NCBI RefSeq assembly: GCF_009827315.1
Contig: NZ_WTYF01000004.1
Location: 62,001-126,000 of the forward strand
Length of the DNA: 64,000 bases
Direction of reading: 5' to 3'
Source of the DNA: Qipengyuania gaetbuli
GTDB taxonomy: Bacteria; Pseudomonadota; Alphaproteobacteria; Sphingomonadales; Sphingomonadaceae
Position numbers and translations under genes: made by a program. Within the stretch, counting starts at the first letter, position 1; every line of letters begins with the position of its first letter. The notes under the pieces were generated by a model, which searched no databases, had not been told where the DNA came from, and saw only the letters and a program-made list of their open reading frames with translations. Of this stretch, positions 16,072 to 24,939 are shown one piece after another.

Positions 16072-17449
16072 AAGCTTCGCGGAACCTCTTGACGACGCGC
16101 AGGGCGATGAAGTTCAGCCCCAGCGTCACCATGAACAGCACGAAGCCGAGCGCGAAGGCGCTGAGCGTCGCGGGATGGTCGAAACTGCCTTCGCCGGTCA
16201 GCATGGCGACGATCTGGACCGTCACCGTGGTCATGGAATCGAGCGGATTGGCGCTAAGATTGGCGGCGGTCGATGCGGCCATGACGACGATCATCGTCTC
16301 GCCGATCGCGCGGCTGATGGCGAGCATCACGCCGGCCACGATACCGGGCAGGGCAGCGGGCACCAGCACGCGGCGGATTGTCTCGTTGGTGGTCGCGCCC
16401 ATCGCCAGGCTGCCGTCACGCATGGCCTGCGGTACCGCGGCGATGGAATCGTCGGCCATCGAGGACACGAACGGAATGATCATCACGCCCATGACGAGGC
16501 CGGCTGCCAGCGCGCTTTCGCTCGACGGATTGGACGCGCCGAGGCTGATCGCGAAATCGCGGATGGCGGGCGCGATCGTCAGCGCGGCGAAGTAGCCGTA
16601 GACCACGGTCGGCACACCGGCGAGGATTTCGAGCGTCGGCTTGATCCATGCGCGCAGGCGCGGGTTCGCATACTGCGTCAGGTATACCGCACTCATCAGG
16701 CCGAGCGGGATCGCCACGATCATGGCGATGATCGCACCGATGAACAGCGTGCCCCAGAACAGCGGGATCGCGCCGTAGCGGCTGCTGTCGGGATTGTCCG
16801 GATTGCTCATCGGGTCCGGGCCCCAGTGGGTGCCGAATAGGAAGTCGAGCGGGTTGACCATGCCGAAGAAGCGCATGGTCTCGAAAATGAGGCTGACGAA
16901 GATGCCGATGGTCGTCAGGATCGCGACCAGCGAGGCACCCAGCAGGATCGCCATGACGATCCGCTCCACCCGTGTGCGGGCGGCGAAATCGGGCTTCAGG
17001 CGCAGGAACGACCACGCGCCGCCGAGGAAGGCGATGACCAGCGTCGCGGCGATGCCGATCCAGTTGTAGAACGACAGGGCCTGCCGGTACGGCTCGACGA
17101 ATTCCTTAGCCAGCGGGTTGAACACCGCCTGCGATGCGCCGGTCGCGACTGCGCGCGCTTCGTTCAGGATCGTCTGGCGCTGGAAGCCGAAGGCAGGAAG
17201 CTGGTCGGCGGCAGGCGATGCCAGCACCGACTGGGTGACGAGGCCGGGCGCGATCGCGCTCCAGACCCCGACGAAAACCAGGACGGGCAGGATGATCCAC
17301 AGCGCCACGTACCATGCGTGGTAGCTGGGCAGGCTGGCGAGCCGCCCGTCAGGGCTCGCCTTGCGGAAGGTCCACGCACGCGCACGAGCCGCCAACCATC
17401 CGGCGAGCCCGAGCCCGAGGGCCAGGAGGAGCAGAATGGTCGGCGACAT
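16064..17449 (-). CDS. pstC: Phosphate ABC transporter permease PstC
   Basis: A 461-residue permease partner of PstA, also extended relative to E. coli. An N-terminal region with two helices and a large periplasmic segment (about 80-125) precedes the BPD permease domain. The coupling motif AISRAIGETMIVVMAAS is near residue 380. It begins 17 bases after pstS at an ATG at 17449. Together with PstA it forms the membrane channel for high-affinity phosphate uptake. Confidence 0.93.
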   Translation of the reverse strand: MSPTILLLLALGLGLAGWLAARARAWTFRKASPDGRLASLPSYHAWYVALWIILPVLVFVGVWSAIAPGLVTQSVLASPAADQLPAFGFQRQTILNEARAVATGASQAVFNPLAKEFVEPYRQALSFYNWIGIAATLVIAFLGGAWSFLRLKPDFAARTRVERIVMAILLGASLVAILTTIGIFVSLIFETMRFFGMVNPLDFLFGTHWGPDPMSNPDNPDSSRYGAIPLFWGTLFIGAIIAMIVAIPLGLMSAVYLTQYANPRLRAWIKPTLEILAGVPTVVYGYFAALTIAPAIRDFAISLGASNPSSESALAAGLVMGVMIIPFVSSMADDSIAAVPQAMRDGSLAMGATTNETIRRVLVPAALPGIVAGVMLAISRAIGETMIVVMAASTAANLSANPLDSMTTVTVQIVAMLTGEGSFDHPATLSAFALGFVLFMVTLGLNFIALRVVKRFREAYE

Positions 17450-17466
17450 TGCGTGCGTTGATACCC

Positions 17467-18510
17467 TTACTTCAGCTCGGAACCGTCGAGCGTGGTGTAT
17501 TCGGTGACGGCTGCGGTGGCCTTGGCCATCGCATCATCCGGATTGGATACGAGACCGATCTTGGCGAGCGCCCCGTCCTTGGCCCACATGGTCGACCACT
17601 GGGTGAGGAATTCCTTCAGGCCCGGGATCGCGTCGAGGTGCGCCTTCTTCACGTACATGAAGAGGGGGCGCGCGCCCGGATAGGCGAAGCTGGCGATGTT
17701 CTCGTAGGTCGGATCGACGCCGTTCATGGGCAGGCCCTGCACCTTGTCGAGATTCTCTTCAAGGTAGGAGTAGCCGAAGATACCCACTGCGTTCGGGTTG
17801 CCTTCGATCTTCTGGACGATGAGGTTGTCCTGCTCGCCCTGGTCGACATAGGCGCCGTCGCTGCGGACTTCGGTGCAGACCTGGTCGTAACGGTCTTCGT
17901 CGGTTTCCTTGAGCGCTGCGGTTGCAGCGTCGGTCTTGCAGCCTGCTTCGAGGATAAGTTCCTTGAGCGCGTCGCGCGTGCCCGAGGTGCTCGGCGGACC
18001 GTAGACGAGGATCGGCTGGTTCGGCAGCGAGGGATCGATGTCCGACCAGTTCTTGGCGGTCTGTTCCTTGCCGTAGGGCGAGGCGGCGAGCGCTTCGTAG
18101 ACCATCTTCGGCGTCAGGTTCATCATGATACCGCCCTTCGACGAGGCGAGGGCGATTCCGTCGAGGCCGACCTGGACTTCAATGATGTCGGTCACGCCAT
18201 TGGCCTGGCAGTCGGCAAACTCACCGGCCTTCATGCGGCGCGATGCGTGCGCGATGTCGGGCGTCTGGGCGCCGACGCCGGCGCAGAACAGCTTCATGCC
18301 GCCGCCGGTACCGGTCGATTCGATGATCGGCGAAGCGAACTGCGTGTCGCGTGCGAACGCTTCCGAAACGGCCTTGGCGAACGGGAAGACGGTCGACGAG
18401 CCGACGGCCTTGATCTGGTCGCGGGTCGCACCGCCACCCGAATTGTCACCGCAAGCGGTCAGGGCCAGGGCCGAAGCGGCGGCGAGAGCGAATTTGAAAG
18501 TCTTGGTCAT
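17467..18510 (-). CDS. pstS: Phosphate-binding protein PstS, probable lipoprotein
   Basis: A 347-residue periplasmic phosphate-binding protein. The signal ends in a lipobox LTAC with Cys20 as the likely lipidated residue. Phosphate-binding features include VGSSTVFPF near residue 38, STGTGGG near 66 and STSGTRDA near 173. It heads pstSCAB; a triple PHO box (18556-18584) and a small GC hairpin (18537-18552) lie in its upstream region. Confidence 0.95.
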   Translation of the reverse strand: MTKTFKFALAAASALALTACGDNSGGGATRDQIKAVGSSTVFPFAKAVSEAFARDTQFASPIIESTGTGGGMKLFCAGVGAQTPDIAHASRRMKAGEFADCQANGVTDIIEVQVGLDGIALASSKGGIMMNLTPKMVYEALAASPYGKEQTAKNWSDIDPSLPNQPILVYGPPSTSGTRDALKELILEAGCKTDAATAALKETDEDRYDQVCTEVRSDGAYVDQGEQDNLIVQKIEGNPNAVGIFGYSYLEENLDKVQGLPMNGVDPTYENIASFAYPGARPLFMYVKKAHLDAIPGLKEFLTQWSTMWAKDGALAKIGLVSNPDDAMAKATAAVTEYTTLDGSELK

Positions 18511-18536
18511 TGGGAACCCCTATGTTGTCCAACTAG

Positions 18537-18552
18537 CCGCGCAAGAGCGCGG
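18537..18552 (-). other. Short GC hairpin in the pstS upstream region
   Basis: CCGCGC and GCGCGG arms are separated by four bases. The hairpin lies between the PHO box and the pstS start codon. It could act as an mRNA 5'-stabilising structure or the remnant of a terminator for the porin gene upstream; there is no T-run after it. Confidence 0.35.
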
Positions 18553-18555
18553 ATT

Positions 18556-18584
18556 TGTTACATGCTGACGACAAAAGTGTGACT
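18556..18584 (-). promoter_or_regulatory. PHO box (three 11-bp-spaced repeats) upstream of pstS
   Basis: On the minus strand AGTCACA, TGTCGTC and TGTAACA follow each other at exact 11-base intervals. This matches the PhoB-binding pattern of TGTCA-like 7-mers separated by 4 bases. The position, about 46-74 bases upstream of the pstS ATG, fits activation. Confidence 0.7.
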
Positions 18585-18633
18585 TCCGCTAGGGGGTGCC
18601 GAATCGTTGTCGCAGCCCCTAGCGCTATCTGGA

Positions 18634-19995
18634 TCAGAAATCGACCTGTGCGCGTACACCGAAGGCATCGACGGTGTAGGACGTGTCGCCGGTTGCCGTC
18701 GCATAGGCGGCATCGTCATAGTCCATCTTGCCGTAGTTCAGGCTGAAGAGCGTGTAGTCGGTCGGCTTCCACACCAGCGAGGCGAGGTAGCCGTTCTGCA
18801 CGCCGCCGATGATCCCGGCATCGTTCAGGTCGAGGTAGTCGTAACGCAGGTTCAGCTGGATCGAGCCGATCCCGCCTTCGCCCACCGCGCTGGCCGGCTT
18901 GGTGCGGTCGAACTTGCCGTCCTTGTAACCACGCGTGTCACCCTTGGTGAGGAAGTAGCCGACCTCGGCATAGCCACCAAAGAAGGTCGGGCTGTCCGGC
19001 ATGGCGGGCATGTCCACGTTCTGCCAGAAACCTTCGACAGCCGCGTGGAACGGGCCGGAAATCATGGCTGCTTCGAGGCCTGCGCCGAATTCGCTGTCGG
19101 CAGCAAGATTGCCGGTGTTGACGAAGCGTTCGGAGGTGAAGTGAACCAGCGGGCGCTGGCGATAGCGCACGCTGCCGGCGTCTTCGCCCAGTTCGTTGAA
19201 GTGCAGCGAACCGCCGAAGTGGAGCTGGGTGTCGCCCATCTTCGGCATGACGACGAGGCGTCCGTCGATGCCGCGGTTGTTGGTGCCGGTATCGTCGAAA
19301 TTGTCGGTAAACACACCGGCCTGAGCCAGCACGATACCCTGCGAATAGCTGACCGAGGCACCGATGCGGCGCTCGAAACCGAAGGCATCGGTAAAGGCGG
19401 CGCGTTCGATGAAGCTGGTGTGCAGCGAGCTGGTCAGCTCTTCAAGCGACTGGAAGTTGTTGTGGTGGCCGACGATCACTTCGAGCGGGCCGTTGCCATA
19501 GCTGAGGTAGGCATCGGCAGCCTCGACCTCGTTACCGGCGAAATCGAGCTCGAACTTGTATTCGAAGCCGCCGCCAAGGCCGCCCGAGGCGCCGAGGCGC
19601 GCACGGCGAACTTCGCTGGCGAAGCCGTCTTCACGGCCGGTCGATTCGGGCACGCTGGTGAAGCCTGCATCGTACATCAGGCGGCCGCGGGGCTTGAAGC
19701 TCCAGCCATCCTTCTTTTCGAGCTGAGCCACGGCGGGCGTCGGTGCGGGTGTTGGTTTGGCGACCGCTTCGGTGTTGGCGGCGATCGATGCATCCTGAGC
19801 AGCGTTGGCAGCCTTTTCCTGCGCCAGTTCGCCTTCGAGCTGGTCGATACGGGCGGCCAGGGCAGCGAGCTGCGCGCGCATTTCGGCGAGGCTCTGCTCT
19901 GCAGTGGGTGCAGCCGCATCCTGCGCGCCGACGGGAGTGGCGATGGTGCAGCTCAGTGCCGCCGCAATCACGGAGAGCCGGAATGCCGGTTTCAT
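18634..19995 (-). CDS. OprO/OprP-type phosphate-selective porin
   Basis: A 453-residue outer-membrane porin. A signal peptide (to about residue 24, ending in VGAQ) is followed by a coiled-coil stretch (about 30-65, LAEMRAQLAALAARIDQLE) and then alternating beta strands typical of the OprO/OprP porin family, ending in the aromatic VRAQVDF. The coiled coil probably trimerises near the cell wall. It lies between phoR and pstS behind its own PHO box, supporting a role in phosphate or polyphosphate entry. Confidence 0.88.
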   Translation of the reverse strand: MKPAFRLSVIAAALSCTIATPVGAQDAAAPTAEQSLAEMRAQLAALAARIDQLEGELAQEKAANAAQDASIAANTEAVAKPTPAPTPAVAQLEKKDGWSFKPRGRLMYDAGFTSVPESTGREDGFASEVRRARLGASGGLGGGFEYKFELDFAGNEVEAADAYLSYGNGPLEVIVGHHNNFQSLEELTSSLHTSFIERAAFTDAFGFERRIGASVSYSQGIVLAQAGVFTDNFDDTGTNNRGIDGRLVVMPKMGDTQLHFGGSLHFNELGEDAGSVRYRQRPLVHFTSERFVNTGNLAADSEFGAGLEAAMISGPFHAAVEGFWQNVDMPAMPDSPTFFGGYAEVGYFLTKGDTRGYKDGKFDRTKPASAVGEGGIGSIQLNLRYDYLDLNDAGIIGGVQNGYLASLVWKPTDYTLFSLNYGKMDYDDAAYATATGDTSYTVDAFGVRAQVDF

Positions 19996-20036
19996 TATGA
20001 CGAATCCTTTACAAGGTTACGATCCGGCGTCGCCTC

Positions 20037-20065
20037 TATGACCCGATGATTACAGCCATGTGACA
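20037..20065 (-). promoter_or_regulatory. PHO box (three 11-bp-spaced repeats) upstream of the porin gene
   Basis: On the minus strand TGTCACA, TGTAATC and GGTCATA are spaced at exact 11-base intervals, about 42-70 bases upstream of the porin ATG. The layout is the same as at pstS, so PhoB probably controls both transcripts. Confidence 0.72.
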
Positions 20066-20145
20066 CATTCCACGCGGGCTTGCGCACCCTGTGGAATGGC
20101 TGTGGAAAAGCTGTGAAAAGCGCCCGACTGTGCCGAAATCGCGGC

Positions 20146-21315
20146 TTAGTCCGCTAGCGGGAGCGAGACCTTGACCCGCGTCCCTTCGCCCAGCTTGCTG
20201 TCGATGGACAGCTTTCCGCGGTGCCGCTCGACAATGTGCTTCACGATGGCGAGGCCAAGGCCTGTCCCGCCTGAGGCACGGCTGCGGCCCGGATCGGTGC
20301 GGTAGAAACGGCGCGTGAGGTGCGGGATATGTTCGGGCGCGATGCCGTCGCCGCGATCGGTCACGGTCAGCAGCACGCGCGTCTCGCCCTGCGGCGAAAG
20401 GCGAACCGTCACCATGCTGTCGGGCGCGCCGTACTTCATCGCGTTATCGACGAGGTTGCGCACCAGCTGTTCGAGCTGCTGTTCGTCCCCGCGCACGATG
20501 AAATCGCCATGCGCCTCGAAATCGAGCCGCTCCATGCGCTCTGCGCCGGCCCCGTCCTGCGCCGCGCGCTTGGCGACGGCGGCAAGGGAGACGGTATTTG
20601 CAGGAAGGTCGTGCTTTTCGGCTTCGATGCGCGAGAGTGACATGAGATCGCTGACGAGGTCCTGCAGGCGCCTGGCTTCCCGCTGGATCGTGGCGAGGAA
20701 CTTGTCCGCCATTTCCGGCTCGGGCCGGTCTTCCTCGCGCAGTGTCTCGACATAGCCGAGGATTGAGGCGAGCGGAGTGCGCAGCTCGTGGCTGGCGTTG
20801 GCGACGAAATCGGTGTGGGCGCGGCTGATGTCGGCCTCGGCGGTCTTGTTGACCAGTTCGATAACCGAGAGGTTGGTGTCGAGCAGCTTGCGGTTCACCC
20901 GCCAGATATCGCTCCGCCGCGCAAGGCCGCGCACGATGGCTGCGCCGTCCTGGTCGCTGTCGAGCAGGCTGACGGCTTCCGGCTGGCGCAGCGCCATCCT
21001 GACATCCTGACCCAGCACGTGCGCGCCGAGCAGGCGGCGTGCGGCGAGATTGGCGACGATCACGCGTCCGCGGTCGGTCAGGAGTACCGGTGTTTCCGAA
21101 TGCTCGAACAGGTCGCCCATCGAATCGCGCGAGATCGCGCCATTGCTGTTCTGCTCGACCGCAGGCGGCGGGGTTGCGCCGACGAGCCAAAGCGAACCGG
21201 CCCAGACCAGCAGCACGAGTGCAACGGTAAGCAGGTCGTCACCCAGCACGAGAAGTGCGATGGCGGTCGCCGCGGCGAGGGCGAAGGCGGACCAGGGAAA
21301 GGAGCGCTCGCTCAT
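20146..21315 (-). CDS. phoR: Phosphate regulon sensor histidine kinase PhoR
   Basis: A 389-residue membrane histidine kinase. Two closely spaced hydrophobic segments (about 9-24 and 28-47) form the anchor, followed by a PAS domain (about 65-150), HisKA with the phosphorylated His176 in SHELRTPL, and a HATPase domain with N-box LVRNLVDNAMKYGAP, DRGDGI and GGTGLGLAIVKHI. There is no periplasmic sensor domain, as usual for PhoR. It is upstream of the porin and pst genes on the same strand, 80 bases before the porin PHO box. Confidence 0.93.
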   Translation of the reverse strand: MSERSFPWSAFALAAATAIALLVLGDDLLTVALVLLVWAGSLWLVGATPPPAVEQNSNGAISRDSMGDLFEHSETPVLLTDRGRVIVANLAARRLLGAHVLGQDVRMALRQPEAVSLLDSDQDGAAIVRGLARRSDIWRVNRKLLDTNLSVIELVNKTAEADISRAHTDFVANASHELRTPLASILGYVETLREEDRPEPEMADKFLATIQREARRLQDLVSDLMSLSRIEAEKHDLPANTVSLAAVAKRAAQDGAGAERMERLDFEAHGDFIVRGDEQQLEQLVRNLVDNAMKYGAPDSMVTVRLSPQGETRVLLTVTDRGDGIAPEHIPHLTRRFYRTDPGRSRASGGTGLGLAIVKHIVERHRGKLSIDSKLGEGTRVKVSLPLAD

Positions 21316-21379
21316 GCAGGCGCGCTTAGCGAGGCCTGCTGGCCAGCGCCAGAGCCAATGTCCGCAAGCCTGTGGGAGA

Positions 21380-21454
21380 TGGTGACCCGTACGGGAATCG
21401 AACCCGTGTTTCAGCCGTGAAAGGGCCGCGTCCTAACCGCTAGACGAACGGGCC
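21380..21454 (-). tRNA. tRNA-Glu (UUC), copy 2
   Basis: A complete 75-base cloverleaf including encoded CCA. The acceptor arms GGCCCGT/ACGGGTC pair with one G-T wobble. The anticodon loop CTTTCAC gives UUC, and the T-loop GTTCGATTC is intact. It is identical to the copy at 21501-21575, 46 bases away, and is probably co-transcribed with it. Confidence 0.97.
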
Positions 21455-21500
21455 ACATGTGTGGCGCTTTGCGCGGATTGCAGATGCAATAACGCCACCG

Positions 21501-21575
21501 TGGTGACCCGTACGGGAATCGAACCCGTGTTTCAGCCGTGAAAGGGCCGCGTCCTAACCGCTAGACGAACGGGCC
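21501..21575 (-). tRNA. tRNA-Glu (UUC), copy 1
   Basis: The 75-base tRNA-Glu with encoded CCA and anticodon UUC, identical to the second copy. It is the promoter-proximal copy of the tandem pair; a TTGACG-N17-TAAGTG promoter lies 33 bases upstream. Confidence 0.97.
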
Positions 21576-21607
21576 ACACCCGTTGCCGGGTCGGTGGCGT
21601 GGCGGCG

Positions 21608-21636
21608 CACTTAGGCGGGGGCGCTCGGGGCGTCAA
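21608..21636 (-). promoter_or_regulatory. Promoter of the tandem tRNA-Glu genes
   Basis: On the minus strand TTGACG (21631-21636) and TAAGTG (21608-21613) are separated by 17 bases, followed by GC-rich sequence as in stringently controlled stable-RNA promoters. It lies between recJ and the first tRNA. Confidence 0.6.
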
Positions 21637-21660
21637 CCCTCCAAATGCGCAAGCTGCGGA

Positions 21661-23448
21661 TCAGTCAGCGAAAGCTGCGTCCTCGAGGTGCAATTCGGCC
21701 TGCGGGCGGCTTCCCCAATCGTCGATTTTCGCCCGGCCTGCCAGCCACAGGCGGCGCCCGCGCGAGCCGTGCAGCAGCGCCTGTCCCATCTCGCTGTCGG
21801 CAGCGCGGAAGGCGATGCCCTTGAAGCTGCGTCCGTCGTCTCCGCTGGCAATCAGGCGCACGTGATCCGTACCGACGATATCGCATTTCACCAGCCGGAC
21901 CGGACCGACCGCGATTCTCGGGCCGGGCCAGCCGACGCCGTAGGGCCCGCCGCACTCGAGCGATTCGACCAGTGCCGGCGTCAACCCGCCCGGCGCGACC
22001 GCGATATCGAGCAGCATCTCGCGGTTCTCGCTTGCGCGGGCGACCACGCTTTCGAGATGCGCGTCGAGCCATTCGGCGAAGGCGTCGAGCCTGTCGCTGG
22101 CAACTGTCAGGCCCGCCGCCATGGCATGGCCGCCGCCCTTGACCAGCAGGCCTTCCTCGCGCGCCCGGATGATCGCCGCGCCAAGGTCGACGCCGGGGAT
22201 CGAGCGCCCCGAACCCTTGCCTTCTCCGGCTGCGCTGTCGAGCGCCACCACGAGCGAGGGCTTGCCCGTCTTTTCCTTGATGCGCCCGGCCACGATGCCG
22301 ATGACGCCGGGGTGCCAGCCATCGCCGGCGAGCACGTGCACCGCGCGGTTGTGCTGTCCGGCCAGCTGGTCCTCGGCCGCCTGCTGGACTTCGGCCTCGA
22401 TCGCGCGGCGTTCCTCGTTTAGCGCGGAAAGCTGCGCTGCGATCCGCGCGGCCTCTTCGGGATCCTCGGTCGTCAGCAGGCGCACGCCGAGGGTGGATTC
22501 GCCCACCCGGCCGCCTGCGTTGATCCGCGGCCCCAGCGCGAAGCCGAGGTCGGAGCAGGCCGGGGCCCGCTTCAGGCGGCTCGCATCGATGAGAGCCGCC
22601 ATCCCGGTATTGGCCCGCTTGCCCATCACCTTCAGGCCTTGTGCGACGAAGGCGCGATTGAGGCCGTGCAAGGCAGCGACGTCGGCTACCGTGCCCAGTG
22701 CGACGAGGTCGAGCAGGGAGAAGAGGTCAGGCTCCTTGCGGCTCTCGAAATAGCCGCTGGCGCGCAGCGTGCGGACCAGCGCAATCGCAAGCAGGAAGGC
22801 CACGCCAACCGCAGCAAGGTGTCCATGCGCTGCGGCGAGGTCGTTCTCGTCGAGCCGGTTGGGGTTCACCAGCGCGGCTGCTCGCGGCAATTCGGGCGCG
22901 CACTTGTGGTGGTCGACCACGATCACGTCGATGCCCGCATCGCTCGCCATGGCCAGCGCCTCGTGCGCCATGGCCCCGCAGTCGACGGTGACGATCAGGC
23001 TGGAACCGCTTTCGCCAAGCTGGACCAACGCCTCGCCGGACGGGCCATAGCCTTCGAGCAGGCGGTCGGGGATGTAATAGTCCGCCTCCACGCCAAGATC
23101 GCGCAGCAGGCGGATGAGGAGCGCCGAGCTGGTCGCGCCATCCACGTCGTAATCGCCGTAGACAGTGATTTTCTCGCCCCCGAGCACGGCCTGGGCGAGC
23201 CGGTCCGCTGCCGCGTCCATGTCGTTGAACTCCGACGGGTCGGGCAGGAAATCGCGCAGGGTTGGGGTGAGGTGCCGGTCGAGATCGTCCGGGGCCACCC
23301 CGCGCGCGAGCAGGATCTGGCGCACGATATCGTCGCCGGCTGCGAAATTGCCCTGGCCGAGGTCCATGTTCCCGCCGCGCCAGCGCCAGGCCTTGCCGGT
23401 CAGGGATTGCGAAACGCCGAAAACATGGGGGAGGGCCGAAGTTGCCAT
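21661..23448 (-). CDS. recJ: Single-stranded-DNA-specific exonuclease RecJ
   Basis: A 595-residue 5'-3' exonuclease of the DHH superfamily, used in recombination and mismatch and base-excision repair. DHH-domain motifs include DYDVDGATSSA (about residue 97), TVDCGAMAHEA and VVDHHK; the DHHA1 domain has GGGHAMAAGLT near 440. A C-terminal OB-like region ends in the acidic ELHLEDAAFAD. The ATG at 23448 gives a typical length. Two tRNA genes follow 85 bases downstream. Confidence 0.95.
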   Translation of the reverse strand: MATSALPHVFGVSQSLTGKAWRWRGGNMDLGQGNFAAGDDIVRQILLARGVAPDDLDRHLTPTLRDFLPDPSEFNDMDAAADRLAQAVLGGEKITVYGDYDVDGATSSALLIRLLRDLGVEADYYIPDRLLEGYGPSGEALVQLGESGSSLIVTVDCGAMAHEALAMASDAGIDVIVVDHHKCAPELPRAAALVNPNRLDENDLAAAHGHLAAVGVAFLLAIALVRTLRASGYFESRKEPDLFSLLDLVALGTVADVAALHGLNRAFVAQGLKVMGKRANTGMAALIDASRLKRAPACSDLGFALGPRINAGGRVGESTLGVRLLTTEDPEEAARIAAQLSALNEERRAIEAEVQQAAEDQLAGQHNRAVHVLAGDGWHPGVIGIVAGRIKEKTGKPSLVVALDSAAGEGKGSGRSIPGVDLGAAIIRAREEGLLVKGGGHAMAAGLTVASDRLDAFAEWLDAHLESVVARASENREMLLDIAVAPGGLTPALVESLECGGPYGVGWPGPRIAVGPVRLVKCDIVGTDHVRLIASGDDGRSFKGIAFRAADSEMGQALLHGSRGRRLWLAGRAKIDDWGSRPQAELHLEDAAFAD

Positions 23449-23533
23449 GCCTCCCTCCTATCGCGGCGAACCCCATCGCAGCAAGCGCGGCGGCATTGAC
23501 AATCGACAAGGCTGCGCGATGCTCGGCGGCGTC

Positions 23534-24019
23534 ATGACGTCCACACAACTCCTGATCGCCTGGCACAGCCGCACCGGCGCAAGCGAGGCGCTGGCCCAGG
23601 CTGCTTCCGAGGGTGCAGGCGATGCGGCCCTCTTGCTGGGGGCGAACGCGGTTACGCCGGAGCACTTTCTTGCAGCAGGCGGCTATCTGTTCGTCTGCCC
23701 CGAAAACCTCGCCACGATGAGCGGGGAGATGAAGGAGATGTTCGACCGCTGCTATTACCCGGTGCTGGGGCGGATCGAGGGCCGCGCCTATGCGACGATG
23801 ATCGCCGCCGGCTCCGACGGGGAAGGCGCGCAGCGGCAGATCGACCGGATTGCCACCGGCTGGCGCCTGCGCCGCGTGGCCGAGCCAGTGATCGTCAACA
23901 CGTCCGCACAGACTCCCGAACAGATAATGGCCCGAAAGTCGTTGTCGCACGATATTCTGGAAGACGCCCGCCAACTTGGCGCGGCGATGGCTGAAGGACT
24001 TTGCAGCGGCATCTTTTAG
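23534..24019 (+). CDS. Flavodoxin-like / NAD(P)H-dependent oxidoreductase family protein
   Basis: A 161-residue flavodoxin-fold protein. The phosphate-binding loop is WHSRTGASEALA (about residues 9-20), and CPENLATMSGEMKEMFDR near 55-72 matches the flavin-contacting loop of the NADPH-dependent FMN reductase superfamily. Partner and substrate are unknown. I use the ATG at 23534; an in-frame ATG five codons earlier (23519) cannot be excluded. It is divergent from recJ. Confidence 0.75.
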   Translation: MTSTQLLIAWHSRTGASEALAQAASEGAGDAALLLGANAVTPEHFLAAGGYLFVCPENLATMSGEMKEMFDRCYYPVLGRIEGRAYATMIAAGSDGEGAQRQIDRIATGWRLRRVAEPVIVNTSAQTPEQIMARKSLSHDILEDARQLGAAMAEGLCSGIF

Positions 24020-24121
24020 GCCAACTATCTCCGAAACGGACAGAATCTACCTTAATGGCCTCGACGTAATTTTTCAGGGCGCTTAGGGCTTTATGGCGAA
24101 GGGACGGGGGACGCATCGGAA

Positions 24122-24922
24122 ATGCAGCGGGGATCGGGAAAGCCGGATGAGGCACGTCGATGCCCCGACGGGCTCTATTTCCTGTTCGAGCCCGGGCAGC
24201 GCCCCGACCGTTCGACGCTGATCGACGCGCTTGCGGCCGTGCCGCAGGCTTCCGTCAGCCACGATCCTCTACTGCATGACGAGGTTGCTGCGCCGGAAAG
24301 GCGCGAAAGTACGCGCGGCGGAGACTGGCTCGAACTGCTGCAATGGGGAATGACGTTCGACTGCCTCGGGCTTGCACCCGGACCGGGAGTCGCGGTTCCG
24401 CCCTTCGTTCACCGCTTCAACGTGCCCGCCGGGTTTGGTGACAGTGCTAACGAGGCCATCGCACTGGTTCCCGGCCCGCACCTTGCCGACGCTGCCAACA
24501 GCCTCCCGATCGTGCGCTCCATGCTGGATATGGGCGCCGGGCTGGCGGAACATCTGCCGGGCGTGAAGGCGGTGTCCTGGGGCCCGTCCTGCAGCGCTAT
24601 CGAACCTGATTTCTTCCTCCGAACGGTCAATGCCTGGATCGACGGCGGTCCGTTCCCTGCGCTCGGGCTGGTCGGCTTCGCAGTCGACGGCGACGGCGCC
24701 TTGGGGAGCGACGGGCTCGCCTGGTTCATCGGCCAGGAAATCCTCATTGCACCGGAAATCGCGCAGGATCGCATCGGGGCAACCCGCATGGCCGCGCGCC
24801 TCGTGCACGAGCTGGTGGGGGAAGGGCCTCTTCAGGAAAAGTCGGAAGCCCGGTTCGAGGACGGGGCAATGGTCATGCTCGATCCCAAGGGGGACGGGAC
24901 GGTGAGAGTGACACCGATGTAA
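24122..24922 (+). CDS. DUF4261-like protein of unknown function
   Basis: A 266-residue soluble protein without signal or membrane segments. The part from about residue 140 (LPGVKAVSWGPSCSAIEPDFF) to 215 (DGLAWFIGQEILIAPE) has the general layout I associate with DUF4261 proteins; this is from memory and not certain. It ends 17 bases before the AHH protein gene on the same strand, suggesting an operon. Some DUF families of this kind occur near toxin nucleases, but no role is established here. Confidence 0.55.
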   Translation: MQRGSGKPDEARRCPDGLYFLFEPGQRPDRSTLIDALAAVPQASVSHDPLLHDEVAAPERRESTRGGDWLELLQWGMTFDCLGLAPGPGVAVPPFVHRFNVPAGFGDSANEAIALVPGPHLADAANSLPIVRSMLDMGAGLAEHLPGVKAVSWGPSCSAIEPDFFLRTVNAWIDGGPFPALGLVGFAVDGDGALGSDGLAWFIGQEILIAPEIAQDRIGATRMAARLVHELVGEGPLQEKSEARFEDGAMVMLDPKGDGTVRVTPM

Positions 24923-24939
24923 GACGAAAGAGGGGGGGC

